Below, in pieces: positions 56,331 through 64,000 of a DNA stretch of 64,000 bases. Position 1 is the stretch's first letter. The number at the start of each line of letters is the position of its first letter. A program made the translations under genes and the position numbers. The stretch is from JANRLL01 sp033762715. Lineage in GTDB: Bacteria; Pseudomonadota; Alphaproteobacteria; Rickettsiales; SXRF01. The notes below the pieces were generated by a model. That model had not been told where the DNA came from. It saw nothing but the letters and a program-made list of their open reading frames with translations, and ran no database searches. The stretch lies in the NCBI GenBank assembly GCA_033762715.1, contig JANRLL010000008.1, positions 62,001 through 126,000 on the forward strand. The letters run 5' to 3'.

Positions 56331-57017
56331 TTAGTTTCTAGTCAGGCGCTTAACTTCGTGCTCGACGACACGTTCCACAATATTAGGTAGGTTCTGATCC
56401 AGCCACTCTTTCATCATAGGGCGCAGAAACTCAACCACCATGTCTTCCACGGTGTTTCCAGAACGGAAGGCAGGCGAGGGTGTTGTTGACATGGGGATCT
56501 CTTTTTCTTCAATGGATTTGAGTTTATTGAGCGATGCAGCCACAGCCGATTCGGTGTTTTCGGAAATCAGGGCATCCTCGGTGAGCGCGGAAAGTTTGTT
56601 ATCGGGAGCTACAGGCGCTGGTGTAGGCGTGGGCGCAGGCGCAGCCACAACAGGTGCGGCGACAGGCGCAGGGGGTGGCGTAGGAGCGGGGTCTGACAGC
56701 GCATCATCAATGCGACTTAACACATCAACCACAGGCGCAGGAGTTGGCTCAGCCACAGGCGGTGGCTCAGCGGTTACATCTGCTATTTCGCCGCTTAGCT
56801 CCAATACATCTTCAGCAGGGGCAGTATCACTTAGTTCCAATACATCGGAACCAGGCACATCACCTGGGGGTGGTGCGGTGGGTGCGTCTTTAACCTCGTC
56901 ACCTTCCTCAGCAATAATACGGCGGATAGATTGTAAGATCTCCTCCATTGAGAGATCTTCTTCGCCCTCTTTACCGCCTGCCTTGGTACCTTGCGGTTTA
57001 CCCGTCGGCTCTGCCAT
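56331..57017 (-). CDS. popZ: polar organising protein PopZ family (DUF2497)
   Basis: 228 residues in three parts: an N-terminal helix EDLSMEEILQSIRRIIAEE (about 21-38), a long Pro/Ala/Val/Thr-rich acidic linker (about 45-150), and a C-terminal helical region TVEDMVVEFLRPMMKEWLDQNLPNIVERVVEHEV (about 188-224). This is the PopZ architecture. In Caulobacter PopZ forms a polar condensate that anchors ParB-bound origins. DUF2497 genes usually sit beside valS in alphaproteobacteria; here a pcm-like gene and ileS lie upstream. The linker length may affect condensate properties. Confidence 0.92.
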   Translation of the reverse strand: MAEPTGKPQGTKAGGKEGEEDLSMEEILQSIRRIIAEEGDEVKDAPTAPPPGDVPGSDVLELSDTAPAEDVLELSGEIADVTAEPPPVAEPTPAPVVDVLSRIDDALSDPAPTPPPAPVAAPVVAAPAPTPTPAPVAPDNKLSALTEDALISENTESAVAASLNKLKSIEEKEIPMSTTPSPAFRSGNTVEDMVVEFLRPMMKEWLDQNLPNIVERVVEHEVKRLTRN

Positions 57018-57136
57018 GTTTTAACCCCGAACAACTATATGTTGTGTGTCCATTCAAAAAAACAGCATAGCTATATTTTTAAAAAAATCATTAGTAAAAA
57101 ATACTTGGAGGGCATTTTTTTTAAAATGGGAGGTTT

Positions 57137-57808
57137 TTAGAACACAAAACCTAGTTTTTGCTCAAAACCCGGAACTAGGTTCGAGGCGGCATCGAATAGT
57201 TCACGATAATGCAGCTGATGATTGACGCGTTTAACCAGCAGGCCTTTACCCAACCCGCCGGCAGCGCCTGGACGCTGCCGTATATTTTTAATGGTGACGA
57301 TCCGGCCATGGGCCGACAGCTGCTGCCCTAGCAATTCGGGAATGAAATCCACGGAACCGGCAATAATAATCACATCATACGGCGAGGATTTGCCATAGCC
57401 GTCTGCCATGGAGCTTACCACCTGCAGGTCAATATCGCTGATGCCTATCAAATTGCTTTGGGCTTGTTGGATCAGGGCTGGCTCATTCTCAATGCCCACC
57501 ACATGTCCTGCCAATTTAGACAACACCGCCACGCCATAACCGCTTAAGCAGCCAATCAGCAACACTCGGTCTGAGCGTTTAATCTCCGCCAAATGGATGA
57601 GCTTGGCAAAAATCAATGGCTCAAGCAGGTAGCGGCCTTTGGCCACTTCCAGATCCTCATCGACATAGGCGCAATGTTTTAAATGCTCAGGTACAAATTT
57701 TTCACGCGGCACATCAACCATGGCTTGTAAAATGACTGGATCAATCTCGTTAGTATAAAGTTGTCCCAATGCCATATTTTGGGGGGCCATATTTTTAACA
57801 ATTGTCAT
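57137..57808 (-). CDS. pcm: protein-L-isoaspartate O-methyltransferase-like protein
   Basis: A 223-residue PCMT-fold methyltransferase from the ATG at 57808 (AGGATCC just upstream). AMVDVPREKFVPEHLKHCAYVDEDLEV matches the family N-terminus, and VLLIGCLSGYGVAVLSKLAGHVVGIE is a SAM-binding motif I with a weakened glycine pattern. Repair of isoaspartyl residues is the family function, but the divergent motif leaves room for another role. It lies 7 bases after ileS. A frame extending to 57946 crosses into ileS and is rejected. Confidence 0.82.
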   Translation of the reverse strand: MTIVKNMAPQNMALGQLYTNEIDPVILQAMVDVPREKFVPEHLKHCAYVDEDLEVAKGRYLLEPLIFAKLIHLAEIKRSDRVLLIGCLSGYGVAVLSKLAGHVVGIENEPALIQQAQSNLIGISDIDLQVVSSMADGYGKSSPYDVIIIAGSVDFIPELLGQQLSAHGRIVTIKNIRQRPGAAGGLGKGLLVKRVNHQLHYRELFDAASNLVPGFEQKLGFVF

Positions 57809-57815
57809 AGGATCC

Positions 57816-60800
57816 TCATGCGCATTTGGAGATAGCAATTTGTACCGGTTGGTCTTCCAGCGTATTGTCGGCGGTGAAATCCGCTTTGGCTGGAAGGGTG
57901 GTGTCGAAACTCTTCGCCAGCGTCTGCTCACTAATATAGTCGGCATGTGCTTTGGCTGCCGTCAGGATTTTATCGGATGCGTTCAATGCCAGTGCAATAC
58001 GGTCCGACACGTTGAAATTCGCATCCTTGCGAGCCTGTTGGATCATACGCACCAAATCACGTGCAATGCCTTCGGCTTCCAGTTCCGGTGTGACATTGGT
58101 ATCTAGAATGACCAACGCATCATTGGTAGAAAGTGCCTGCGCACGGTTGGCATATTCAGGCTTGGGCTCAAGCTGGAGCGTATATTCGCCAGGCAGTAAT
58201 TTCTCACCGCAAATTTCAACTGCACCATCCACCTGTTTCCAGTCACCCTTCTTAGAGGCAGGAATAATCTGCTTCATCTTCTCTGGTAGGCGTTTGCCAA
58301 GCACCGGATTATTGAGAGAGAGTTTGAGGGTGGCGTAGTCAGAGATTGTCTTGATAAAGACAACTTCTTTGATATTCAGCTCATCTTCAATAGTCTTTTT
58401 ATAATAAATATTATCGGAAATCATATCCACATTATTCCCAACAATGGTGAGCATCTTTAAGGGTTGGCGCACGCGAATATTAAGTTTGTTGCGGACTGCT
58501 AGGCCGGCATTGCATACATCGCGTACTATATCCATCTTTTTAGTAAACAGTTCATCTCCTTCATCATTTGTTGTGCCAAATGTAGAGGGAAAATCTTCAA
58601 GATGAACACTAGCACGCTTGGTAAGTCCCTTATATATATCGTCAAGGGTCAGCGGCAGCAAAGGCGCCGCCGCTCGGCACATAGAAGTTAGAACAGTATA
58701 CAGAGTGTCATATGCTGCTTGTTTATCCTGCGTATATTCCGTGCTCCAGAAACGTTCTTTGTTACGGCGGATATACCAGTTATTGAGTGCCTCAAAAAAC
58801 TGCATCACTGCGTCGCAGGCTGCAGGTGTATCATAGGCATCAAGGGCCTTCTCGATTACTATTAGTGCATCTACACATTTAGCCGCGATATAACGATCCA
58901 TGGGATCGACGAAATGCGCAATTAGTTTTGCTTCCACTCCATCGGCATTGGCATAGAGGGTGAAGAAATTATAGGCATTCCAGATGGGCTTGATGGCGAG
59001 GCGCACGACGTCGCGGATGAATTTACCTTCGGGGTCAACTGCGAGATCCATGCCGCGCATGACGGGGCTGGAGATCATCAGCCAGCGCAGCGCATCAGCG
59101 CCGAACTTATCCATCACCTCCATTGGGTCTTTATAATTCTTGAGGCGTTTGGAGTATTTGAGTCCGGTTTCTGAATCCAGCACCACACCGTGGCAGATAC
59201 AGTTGAGGAAAGGTGGTTTATCAAACAGCGCCGTCGAAAGCATGATGAGCGTATTGAACCAGCCGCGTGTTTGGCCGACATATTCGGTGATGAAGTCGGC
59301 GGGGAAGTGGGTTTCAAACCATTCCTTGTTCTCAAACGGATAATGCACCTGCGCAAACGGCATCGAGCCGGATTCAAACCAGCAATCGAACACATCTTCC
59401 ACGCGTGTATAGGTCTCACCATCTTTTTCAAATGTGATGTCATCAATATAGGGACGATGCAGGTCCGCAACTTTTTTGCCGCTCAGTTTTTCGATTTCGG
59501 CAATGCTGCCGCAGACGATCACCTTGCCCGATTTAGAGCGCCACACTGGAATCGGCGTGCCCCAAAAGCGGTTGCGCGAGATCGACCAATCCGGCGCGGT
59601 CGCCAGCATATGGCCCATTTGCCCGTCACGAATATGTTCAGGGATCCAGTTGATCTGCTTGTTGATCTCCACCGCGCGGTCGCGGAATTTGGTGACTTCT
59701 ACATACCAGCTCGGCATCGCACGGTAAATCAACGGCTGATCCGTGCGCCAGCAATGCGGATAGTTGTGTTTGATCTCTTCTTGCTTAATCAGCTTGCCTT
59801 CATTTTTTAGCCAATTGATGATGCGTAAATTGACCAGGCCATATTTTTTGACTTGTTCCGGTTTATAGGGTTCATCGGCCGTTTGGCCTTCAACCTGGGC
59901 GATGACATTCAGGCCTTTGAGCGACAGGTTGGGTAGATCAACAATTTCATCGGTATATTTGCCCTGGCCATCCACTGGTACGACCAGATCAATACCATTG
60001 GCTTCCGATACTTTTTGATCGTCCTCACCAAAGCCAGGCGCAATATGCACCACGCCGGTGCCGTCACCATCGGTGACAAAGCTGGAGCCATCGAGAATAC
60101 GGAAGGCGTTTTTGGCGTTCTTGAAATATGGGAATAGCGGTTCGTATTCCCAATTCAGAATTTCTTTGCCCATTAGGGATAATGTACGTACTTCTTCATC
60201 AAATTCTATAAAGCTATTAATCTTATTCTCAGCAAAAGAGGCATAAAAATATGCGTTTCCGTCCTTCCCCAATCTTAAGTGGTGAGTAGCAGCAGGGTTG
60301 ATTGCAAGTGCTAAATTGCTCGGCAAAGTCCAAGGTGTAGTCGTCCATGCGATGACATAGGTTGGGATGCTTTGATCTGTGCTGAGTGTTCTTTTGAGCT
60401 TAAATCTAACATAAATCGCCTTATCTTCACGCTCGCGGTAGCTGTTATCAAGTTTGGTCTCGAAATTCGAAAGCGGTGTTTCTGCCGCCCATGAATAGGG
60501 CATCACGCGGAAGGATTCATAGACCCAGCCTTTATCATAGAGTTGCTTGAAGGCCCACAGCACCGATTCCATGAAATTAATATCCATGGACTTATAGTCA
60601 TTTTTAAAATCGACCCAGCGCGCCTGACGGGTGACGTAATCTTCCCATTCGCGCGTATATTTCATCACGCTGGTGCGGCAATGCTCGTTGAACTTATCGA
60701 TACCGAAATTCTGAATCGCGCCGCGGCCGGAGATGCCTAATTCTTTTTCCGAGCCCATTTCGGCTGGCAGGCCGTGGCAGTCCCAACCGAAGCGGCGCTC

Positions 60801-61052
60801 GACTTTTTTGCCGCGCATGGTTTGGTAGCGGGCGTATAAATCTTTCACATAGCCGGTCAGCAAATGGCCGTAATGCGGCAAGCCGTTGGCAAAAGGCGGG
60901 CCGTCGTAAAATACGAATTCGGAAGCGTCAGCGCGGTTTTCGATGGAGTTTTTAAACAGATTGCCGGACTGCCAATGCCGTAGCACCTCCTCCTCGATTT
61001 TGGGAAAATCGGGGTTCGGGTTGACATCAGGATAGTTTTTTTTGTCGGCCAT
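57816..61052 (-). CDS. ileS: isoleucine-tRNA ligase, type II (eukaryote-like)
   Basis: Charges tRNA-Ile. The 1078-residue length, long C-terminal region and GISGRGAIQNFGI segment are of the eukaryote-like IleS2 type, which is linked to mupirocin resistance. The HIGH motif is HYGH (60-63) and the KMSKS equivalent is KYSKR (632-636), with tyrosine in place of methionine. The CP1 editing domain lies between. The gene leads a minus-strand unit with pcm. Confidence 0.96.
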   Translation of the reverse strand: MADKKNYPDVNPNPDFPKIEEEVLRHWQSGNLFKNSIENRADASEFVFYDGPPFANGLPHYGHLLTGYVKDLYARYQTMRGKKVERRFGWDCHGLPAEMGSEKELGISGRGAIQNFGIDKFNEHCRTSVMKYTREWEDYVTRQARWVDFKNDYKSMDINFMESVLWAFKQLYDKGWVYESFRVMPYSWAAETPLSNFETKLDNSYREREDKAIYVRFKLKRTLSTDQSIPTYVIAWTTTPWTLPSNLALAINPAATHHLRLGKDGNAYFYASFAENKINSFIEFDEEVRTLSLMGKEILNWEYEPLFPYFKNAKNAFRILDGSSFVTDGDGTGVVHIAPGFGEDDQKVSEANGIDLVVPVDGQGKYTDEIVDLPNLSLKGLNVIAQVEGQTADEPYKPEQVKKYGLVNLRIINWLKNEGKLIKQEEIKHNYPHCWRTDQPLIYRAMPSWYVEVTKFRDRAVEINKQINWIPEHIRDGQMGHMLATAPDWSISRNRFWGTPIPVWRSKSGKVIVCGSIAEIEKLSGKKVADLHRPYIDDITFEKDGETYTRVEDVFDCWFESGSMPFAQVHYPFENKEWFETHFPADFITEYVGQTRGWFNTLIMLSTALFDKPPFLNCICHGVVLDSETGLKYSKRLKNYKDPMEVMDKFGADALRWLMISSPVMRGMDLAVDPEGKFIRDVVRLAIKPIWNAYNFFTLYANADGVEAKLIAHFVDPMDRYIAAKCVDALIVIEKALDAYDTPAACDAVMQFFEALNNWYIRRNKERFWSTEYTQDKQAAYDTLYTVLTSMCRAAAPLLPLTLDDIYKGLTKRASVHLEDFPSTFGTTNDEGDELFTKKMDIVRDVCNAGLAVRNKLNIRVRQPLKMLTIVGNNVDMISDNIYYKKTIEDELNIKEVVFIKTISDYATLKLSLNNPVLGKRLPEKMKQIIPASKKGDWKQVDGAVEICGEKLLPGEYTLQLEPKPEYANRAQALSTNDALVILDTNVTPELEAEGIARDLVRMIQQARKDANFNVSDRIALALNASDKILTAAKAHADYISEQTLAKSFDTTLPAKADFTADNTLEDQPVQIAISKCA

Positions 61053-61118
61053 TTGTTAAGGTTGTCTTAATTGTTATTCATTACGGTGGGTTAGCTTTGT
61101 AAACGCTTTAGGATCGCC

Positions 61119-61556
61119 ATGCAAGAACAACGTCTAACACTCCGCTTAAAAACCTATTGGGAGCTGATCCGCAAAACCAATGATCAGCCTGATATTATGC
61201 AGTTTAATAGCGCAGTGGTCGAGGATTTATGGCCGAATTGTTTGAAGGTAAGCGTAGCCGGCCAGGGCAAATACCATGTCTTTAAATACGACTATATGGG
61301 CGATCCGCTGGTTAAGCTCTATGGCACCGATCTCAGTGGCCAGATTGTCGAGCGCGCCTCGTCCGATTTTGCCGGTATGGTGATTAATGCCAAGCTGGAG
61401 AAGGTGGCCAATGAGGGCGTGCCAATGCTGGATGAAGGGCATTTTATCACCCGCAAAGGTCAGATGATTAAATATCGTTCTTGCTTATTGCCATTCTCAA
61501 ACAAAAAGGGCAATTTGACCCATATTATTGTCGGTATCTCCTACCGGTCATTTTAA
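61119..61556 (+). CDS. PAS_5-family protein
   Basis: A 145-residue soluble protein with a single PAS-like domain of the alphaproteobacterial PAS_5/DUF family: LKTYWELIR opens it, KVSVAGQGKYHVFKYDYMGDPLVKLYGTDLSGQIV forms the core, and CLLPFSNKKGNLTHIIVGISY closes it. No output domain is present. Such proteins are common and of unknown function. It is divergent from ileS and 18 bases before metC. Confidence 0.8.
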   Translation: MQEQRLTLRLKTYWELIRKTNDQPDIMQFNSAVVEDLWPNCLKVSVAGQGKYHVFKYDYMGDPLVKLYGTDLSGQIVERASSDFAGMVINAKLEKVANEGVPMLDEGHFITRKGQMIKYRSCLLPFSNKKGNLTHIIVGISYRSF

Positions 61557-61574
61557 TCGATAGAAAGCACTAGG

Positions 61575-62726
61575 ATGAAAAAAGAGACACTTCTTACTAC
61601 CGTTGGACGAGCGCATGATGGTCATAATGGCGTGGTGAATATGCCAGCTTACCGTGCGTCGACGATTTTATTTCATAATCTGTCCGACTTTCGTGCCGGT
61701 GAGCGTGGTGAATATAAACACCCCACCTATGGCCGTTACGGCACACCCTCGACGGAAGCATTAGAAGAAGCGCTGGCTAAAGTAGAAGGTGCCGATCGTG
61801 CGATTGTTACCGCATCGGGTCTGTCTGCAATTGTAACCACCTTGCTCGCCTTTTTGAAAACTGGTGATCATGTGTTGATAGTCGATAGTGTCTATGGGCC
61901 GGTGCGCCGTTTTTGCGATCAAATGCTCAAGCGCATGAATATCGAATACACTTATTATCATCCGCTGATTGGTGCCGACATTGCCAAGTTGATTCAGCCT
62001 AATACTAAAATGGTTTATCTGGAAAGTCCTGGCTCGCTCACATTTGAGGTGCAAGATTTACCGGCGATTTCGAAAGCTGCCAAGGCCAAAGGCTGCCTAG
62101 TGGTAAGCGATAGCACCTGGGCCACACCGTTTTATCAAGACCCGTTTGCGTTGGGTGTGGATATTGTCATTCACTCAGCCACCAAATATATCTCCGGACA
62201 TTCCGATTTGGTGATGGGCACCATCGCCTGTAAAGAAGAGCATTACAGCCCGTTGCTTAAAACCTATCGCCATATGGGCGCAACACCCAGCGGCGATAAC
62301 TGCTTTTTCGCGCAGCGTGGATTGCGCACCATGCCCGCACGTTTGCGCCAGCATGCCGATAATGGCATGGCGGTCGCGCAATGGTTACAAAAACACCCGC
62401 GCGTAGAGCGGGTGATTCATCCCGCATTGCCAGGCTCACCTGGCCATGAATTATGGAAGCGCGATTTCACTGGCGCCACCAGCCTGTTTGCTTTTACCAT
62501 TAAGGATTGCAAAGAAGAGGGCTTGGCCCGCATGATTGATAATCTACAGCTCTTTGGCCTTGGTTATAGCTGGGGTGGGTATGAAAGCCTGATTATTCCA
62601 TTCGACATCACCCACCGTAAGCATATCGATTGGCCATATAAAGGTCAGCCGGTGCGAGTGCATATTGGCTTGGAGCATGTTGACGACATCATCCGTGATT
62701 TGGATGCAGGTTTTGCAAGACTCTAA
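61575..62726 (+). CDS. metC: cystathionine beta-lyase
   Basis: A PLP enzyme of the Cys/Met metabolism family, 383 residues. Cleavage of cystathionine to homocysteine is the expected reaction. The PLP lysine is in HSATKYISGHSD, with the SDSTWATP motif before it and GLGYSWGGYESL near the C-terminus, typical of MetC. The end overlaps the next gene by 23 bases. Confidence 0.93.
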   Translation: MKKETLLTTVGRAHDGHNGVVNMPAYRASTILFHNLSDFRAGERGEYKHPTYGRYGTPSTEALEEALAKVEGADRAIVTASGLSAIVTTLLAFLKTGDHVLIVDSVYGPVRRFCDQMLKRMNIEYTYYHPLIGADIAKLIQPNTKMVYLESPGSLTFEVQDLPAISKAAKAKGCLVVSDSTWATPFYQDPFALGVDIVIHSATKYISGHSDLVMGTIACKEEHYSPLLKTYRHMGATPSGDNCFFAQRGLRTMPARLRQHADNGMAVAQWLQKHPRVERVIHPALPGSPGHELWKRDFTGATSLFAFTIKDCKEEGLARMIDNLQLFGLGYSWGGYESLIIPFDITHRKHIDWPYKGQPVRVHIGLEHVDDIIRDLDAGFARL

Positions 62727-64000
62727 TAAAGTAAATCGTGTACTGCTTGCCGGCCTGATCGCTGCCATAGTGGCGTTACTTAATATAGCGCCATTTGCCA
62801 TGATAGATCCTGGCCCCGACGTTCAACTGCATTATAGTTTTATTCGTTGTTTTGCCGATGCCTTCTGGCGGGGCGAGGGCTATACGCGCTGGTGTATGGC
62901 CGCGAATACGGAATTGGGTGCGCCCGCCTTCCTTATCTATTTCCCACTTACCTATCTAGTAACGGCCTTAGTGTATCCGCTCACCTATATGGGCATATCG
63001 ATTATGGATCTGGTCTATGTCGGATTCTATCTGAATGCGCTTTTTACCATTTTTACGACCTGGTATTGGCTCAAGCATATCGTAAGTTCTAAAGTTGCAT
63101 TTTTTGCTGCCTGCTTGTTTTTATTCGCGCCTTACCGTGCTGAGTTGCTTTATACCCGCAGTGGTTACGCCGAATTATGGTGCCTCTCGCTGGCGCCGCT
63201 TCTGCTGCTCTATAGCCGTTTTCTTCTGCAGCGGCAAAAGGGCGCGTGGTTGAAGCTTGGTAGCGTTATGGCAATTGCTATTATTACGCACGTACCACAG
63301 GCTATTATCCTTACGTTATTATGCGGCTTATATGTGCTGATACTCGGCAAGGGACAGTGGCAATATATAAAGAAATTGATGGCAGCCGCTGTATTAGCGG
63401 TGGCATTGAGTGCGTTTCAATGGATGCCTACCATGCATTATCATCACTATATTAATAGCGAGTCACTTACGATTATTACCCAAAGCTGGGTAAGTCGTGC
63501 CTATGTTTTCGACAAAACCAAAAGCGCCAGCCTTGTCCTGTTGATGCTTAATGCCATATTCACCTGTTTGCTGATTGTTCTTTTGGGTGTTCAGCTCAGC
63601 AAAAAGAAAGAACAAATCACCAATCGTCTTTGCCAAATGGAAATCATACTGTTGCCAATTCTGAGCATTACAGCATTGGCCTTTGCCATGGGTGCGCTTC
63701 CCAGTTTCTGGTCTTTTTCCTATCTGCTGCAAACACTCATCTCGCCTTGGCGCATGCTCTCGGTTATGTCGCTTGTACTAATTTACTTGCTTGCTATTCG
63801 GATCCATTGGCGCATTACGAGCGCTAAAGATGGCACGATACGTTTTGAGACAGCCATGATGACCTTTATGATCATGCTGCTATCTATTATTCCCACAACC
63901 AAATGGGATACGGCAACGGTAGGCATCGAGCAAAGCATCCGCACACATTTTTTCAGTTTCAATGAGTATTATTCCCAATGGACCAGAAAGGATGTGCGTA
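62704..64000 (+). CDS. polytopic membrane protein, GT-C-like (partial, runs off the end)
   Basis: The start is ATG at 62704, overlapping the metC stop by 23 bases, or TTG at 62713; the frame is open to the window edge (432 codons so far). It has about nine helices to that point. After the first helix, DPGPDVQLHYSFIRCFADAFWRGEGYTRW and GAPAFLIYFPLTYLVTALVYP parallel the order of motifs in the protein at 5437-7077. This is a paralogue of the PTPS-related/GT-C-like membrane family. Function as for that gene. Confidence 0.75.
   Translation, partial: MQVLQDSNKVNRVLLAGLIAAIVALLNIAPFAMIDPGPDVQLHYSFIRCFADAFWRGEGYTRWCMAANTELGAPAFLIYFPLTYLVTALVYPLTYMGISIMDLVYVGFYLNALFTIFTTWYWLKHIVSSKVAFFAACLFLFAPYRAELLYTRSGYAELWCLSLAPLLLLYSRFLLQRQKGAWLKLGSVMAIAIITHVPQAIILTLLCGLYVLILGKGQWQYIKKLMAAAVLAVALSAFQWMPTMHYHHYINSESLTIITQSWVSRAYVFDKTKSASLVLLMLNAIFTCLLIVLLGVQLSKKKEQITNRLCQMEIILLPILSITALAFAMGALPSFWSFSYLLQTLISPWRMLSVMSLVLIYLLAIRIHWRITSAKDGTIRFETAMMTFMIMLLSIIPTTKWDTATVGIEQSIRTHFFSFNEYYSQWTRKDVR

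Noticed and set aside
57809..57946. N-terminal extension of the pcm-like protein
   Set aside because: It overlaps the end of ileS in another frame and is basic shadow sequence.
58500..60250. Plus-strand frames inside ileS, including one of 206 codons (59190-59810)
   Set aside because: They are antisense to conserved parts of ileS and show no domain-like sequence.

Overview
The window looks like chromosomal DNA of an alphaproteobacterium of moderate G+C content. Three things point there: a GapR (UPF0335/DUF2312) nucleoid protein, a PopZ-type (DUF2497) polar organiser, and the yajC-secD / Mth938-domain / phytoene-synthase-like neighbourhood. The type IV secretion genes are arranged as in the Rickettsiales vir homologue (rvh) system: virB3-virB4 followed by three tandem virB6 genes, with virB8-virB9 at a separate site. 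An obligate intracellular Rickettsia would not be expected to keep so many biosynthetic genes (serC, serA, ilvD, class II DAHP synthase, pheA, metC, a HisN-like phosphatase, nadA, queF, a ccm operon). My inference is an early-branching or free-living member of, or relative to, Rickettsiales. The window alone cannot prove this.

Layout. 1-3.9 kb: end of an unknown gene, a small membrane protein, gyrA-coaD. 3.9-10 kb: two polytopic glycosyltransferase-like proteins flanking tRNA-His, queF, then galU-ugd (UDP-glucuronate synthesis). 10-13.9 kb: rpmG-yajC-secD (no secF), an Mth938-domain protein, superoxide dismutase, and a truncated squalene/phytoene synthase-like gene. 13.9-21 kb: HisN-like phosphatase, a Nudix protein, a thioredoxin-fold DUF255 protein with a DsbD-like tail, rpsU with a near-consensus promoter and a strong terminator, an alpha/beta hydrolase, a PAP2 phosphatase and dadA. 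21-28.8 kb: virB3-virB4-virB6x3. 28.8-35.4 kb: gapR, DAHP synthase, pheA, and a cytochrome c maturation operon ccmD-E-F-(G+H fusion)-I. 35.5-39.1 kb: virB8-virB9-gpsA-nadA. 39-45.5 kb: a GT4 glycosyltransferase, an alpha/beta hydrolase, serC, a membrane glycosyltransferase-like gene, serA and a histone H1-like protein. 45.8-54.5 kb: a LapG-like protease paired with a membrane sensor carrying a degenerate HD-GYP domain, parC, recO, hsp20, a DUF2079 protein and a methyltransferase. 54.5-64 kb: ilvD, popZ, pcm-like, ileS, a PAS protein, metC and the start of another polytopic membrane protein.

How the genes fit together. Much of the window is core metabolism and information processing. Two layers are more distinctive. 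One is the envelope layer: the T4SS parts, five polytopic glycosyltransferase-like proteins, galU-ugd, the periplasmic protease-sensor pair and the ccm operon. The other is the nucleoid and polarity layer: GapR, PopZ and the histone-like protein. The most promising unusual items are the LapG-like protease next to a sensor whose HD-GYP metal ligands are almost all replaced, a CcmG-CcmH fusion, a superoxide dismutase with an in-frame upstream Tat-like signal, and an hsp20 leader with a heat-shock-type promoter and a hairpin that covers its Shine-Dalgarno sequence. I saw no insertion sequences, prophage genes, CRISPR arrays or rRNA genes.
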